DNA of 64,000 nucleotides from Macrothele yani (Eukaryota > Arthropoda > Arachnida > Araneae > Macrothelidae), in NCBI GenBank assembly GCA_039090855.1, contig CM076991.1, forward strand, positions 104,792,021 to 104,856,020, read 5' to 3'. A program made the position numbers and the translations under genes. The notes beneath the pieces were generated by a model. The model was given only the letters and a program-made list of their open reading frames with translations. It ran no database searches and was not told the origin of the DNA. Positions 63,140 through 64,000 of this stretch are shown here, one piece after another. Each line of letters begins with the position of its first letter. Position 1 is the stretch's first letter.

Positions 63140-64000
63140 CACTGCTGGCCACCCAAAATGCTACACCAAAAAGAAAGCATCCGATTGGCCTGAATCGCCC
63201 GCGAGAGGACATGCAAACGATTAGCATTGCAGAACATATGCGAATCATGTGCGCCTGGCACGCCACCGAGAAGCACTATAAGAAGGGTGCACAGAAGGCG
63301 GGCTGTAAGTAGTGGAAGTGCGTTGTGCTGCCGGACCTGTACGTGGGAAGCTTCCTGATGCCTCGTCGCAGAATACGGCAGTCATTCCAGCACGTTTCGG
63401 AGTTCGACAGAGAACAAATAGTGCCTTATCGCGGCAGCGGTTTATCGTACCGAGACATCGGTGCCCGTGTGGGACGACATCCAGCCACAGTGAGGCGAGT
63501 ATGGATTTGGTGGGTGCAGGAGGGACGAAAGGACCGACGTGAGCGATTGCCGCAACCGCGGCACACCACCGAACGAGAGGACCGGCATGTTGTGCGACGG
63601 GAATTAACGGCTCGCACCGCCACATCACGAACGTTAGCGCAGGATTTAGGGTGTGTTGCGCAACAACCTGTGTCAGCACGTACCGTTCGGCGTCGTCTGC
63701 AGGAGCGGGGACTTGTTGCACGGCGCCCATTGCTCCGATTACAATTGACGTTACACCACCTGCGAGTGCGACGGCAGTGGGCCGTTGAACGCCGCACCTG
63801 GACTATGGAATGTCACGACATTGTCTTCTTCGACGAATCCCACTTCTGCCTGCATTATGCATCGCCATACCAGTCCGTCGCCTTGCGTTGTGGTTTGGGG
63901 CGCAATTGGATATGACACCCGCACCACTCTGGTACGCATGCGCCGGTATACTCAACAGCCACCGCTACATCTCCGACGTTTTGGAGCCTGTAGTTCTCCC
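63140..64000 (+). mobile_element. Tc1-U, cut by the window end
   Basis: Left terminus CACTGCTGGCCACCCAAAAT after TA (63138-63139), a Tc1-type end. The element continues past 64000, so the right terminus is unseen. Confidence 0.88.
63358..64000 (+). pseudogene. Tc1-U transposase, partial and internally deleted
   Basis: Start chosen at MPRRRIRQSFQHVSEFDREQ; the longer frame adds 11 unsupported residues. Helix-turn-helix SYRDIGARVGRHPATVRRVW, linker QPRHTTEREDRHVV, second HTH VSARTVRRRLQERGLVARRP, first catalytic block VFFDESHFCL. After HYASPYQ about 40 residues expected in Tc1 proteins are missing, and the VVWGAIGYDTRTTLV block is in another frame. The region is GC-richer than its neighbours, suggesting a younger arrival. 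Confidence 0.88.

Noticed and set aside
63245..63797. Long open frames on the minus strand
   Set aside because: They are antisense to the Tc1-U transposase, whose motifs are clear on the plus strand; GC-rich sequence leaves antisense frames open.

Overview
This is a gene-poor, repeat-dominated stretch of an animal nuclear genome. The mix of Tc1 and mariner DNA transposons, CR1/L2-like and RTE-like LINEs, Penelope-like elements with a GIY-YIG domain, and several tRNA-derived SINE families points to an invertebrate, most likely an arthropod. That placement is an inference from element content; nothing here identifies a species. I found no convincing intact host gene, no functional tRNA or rRNA, and no bacterial features.

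Layout. 0-4.3 kb: a decayed coding fragment of unknown function, an almost intact LINE reverse transcriptase, and a Tc1 remnant bracketed by SINE pieces. 4.6-7.5 kb: an unknown decayed coding stretch, a mariner carrying a SINE, and two further tRNA-like SINE families. 8.0-9.0 kb: a Penelope GIY-YIG open reading frame between inverted repeats. 9.2-18.6 kb: SINEs, a TTAA-flanked MITE, a Tc1 copy split by inserted DNA, a LINE C-terminal fragment and a mariner. 19.6-25.3 kb: a 197-bp satellite of about 29 monomers whose first unit still carries a tRNA-like head. 25.3-29.4 kb: two divergent mariners and a second copy of the split Tc1. 31.2-33.5 kb: a Penelope element disrupted by a Tc1. 33.8-36.1 kb: a foldback MITE, an RTE endonuclease fragment and a 148-bp iterated element. 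36.5-39.2 kb: a Tc1 nested in the terminal repeat of another Tc1. 42.6-44.0 kb: a minisatellite with a 569-bp higher-order period. 47.2-49.4 kb: a LINE interrupted by an 87-bp mini-element and by a second LINE. 49.5-55.5 kb: two diverged copies of an older repeat, each filled with different insertions; one gives the empty site of a Tc1 in the other. 55.4-64.0 kb: palindromic SINE copies, two more Penelope copies, another 148-bp iterated element and two Tc1 elements, the last cut by the window edge.

The parts do not form a pathway. The nesting gives a relative history: old LINE and Penelope copies were hit by Tc1 elements, SINEs and MITEs, and several elements then amplified internally. The most unusual pattern is at four Penelope-related loci, where inverted copies of a terminal sequence bracket spacers ranging from about 35 bp to 1.1 kb. 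Some of these arms carry hammerhead-ribozyme-like core motifs.
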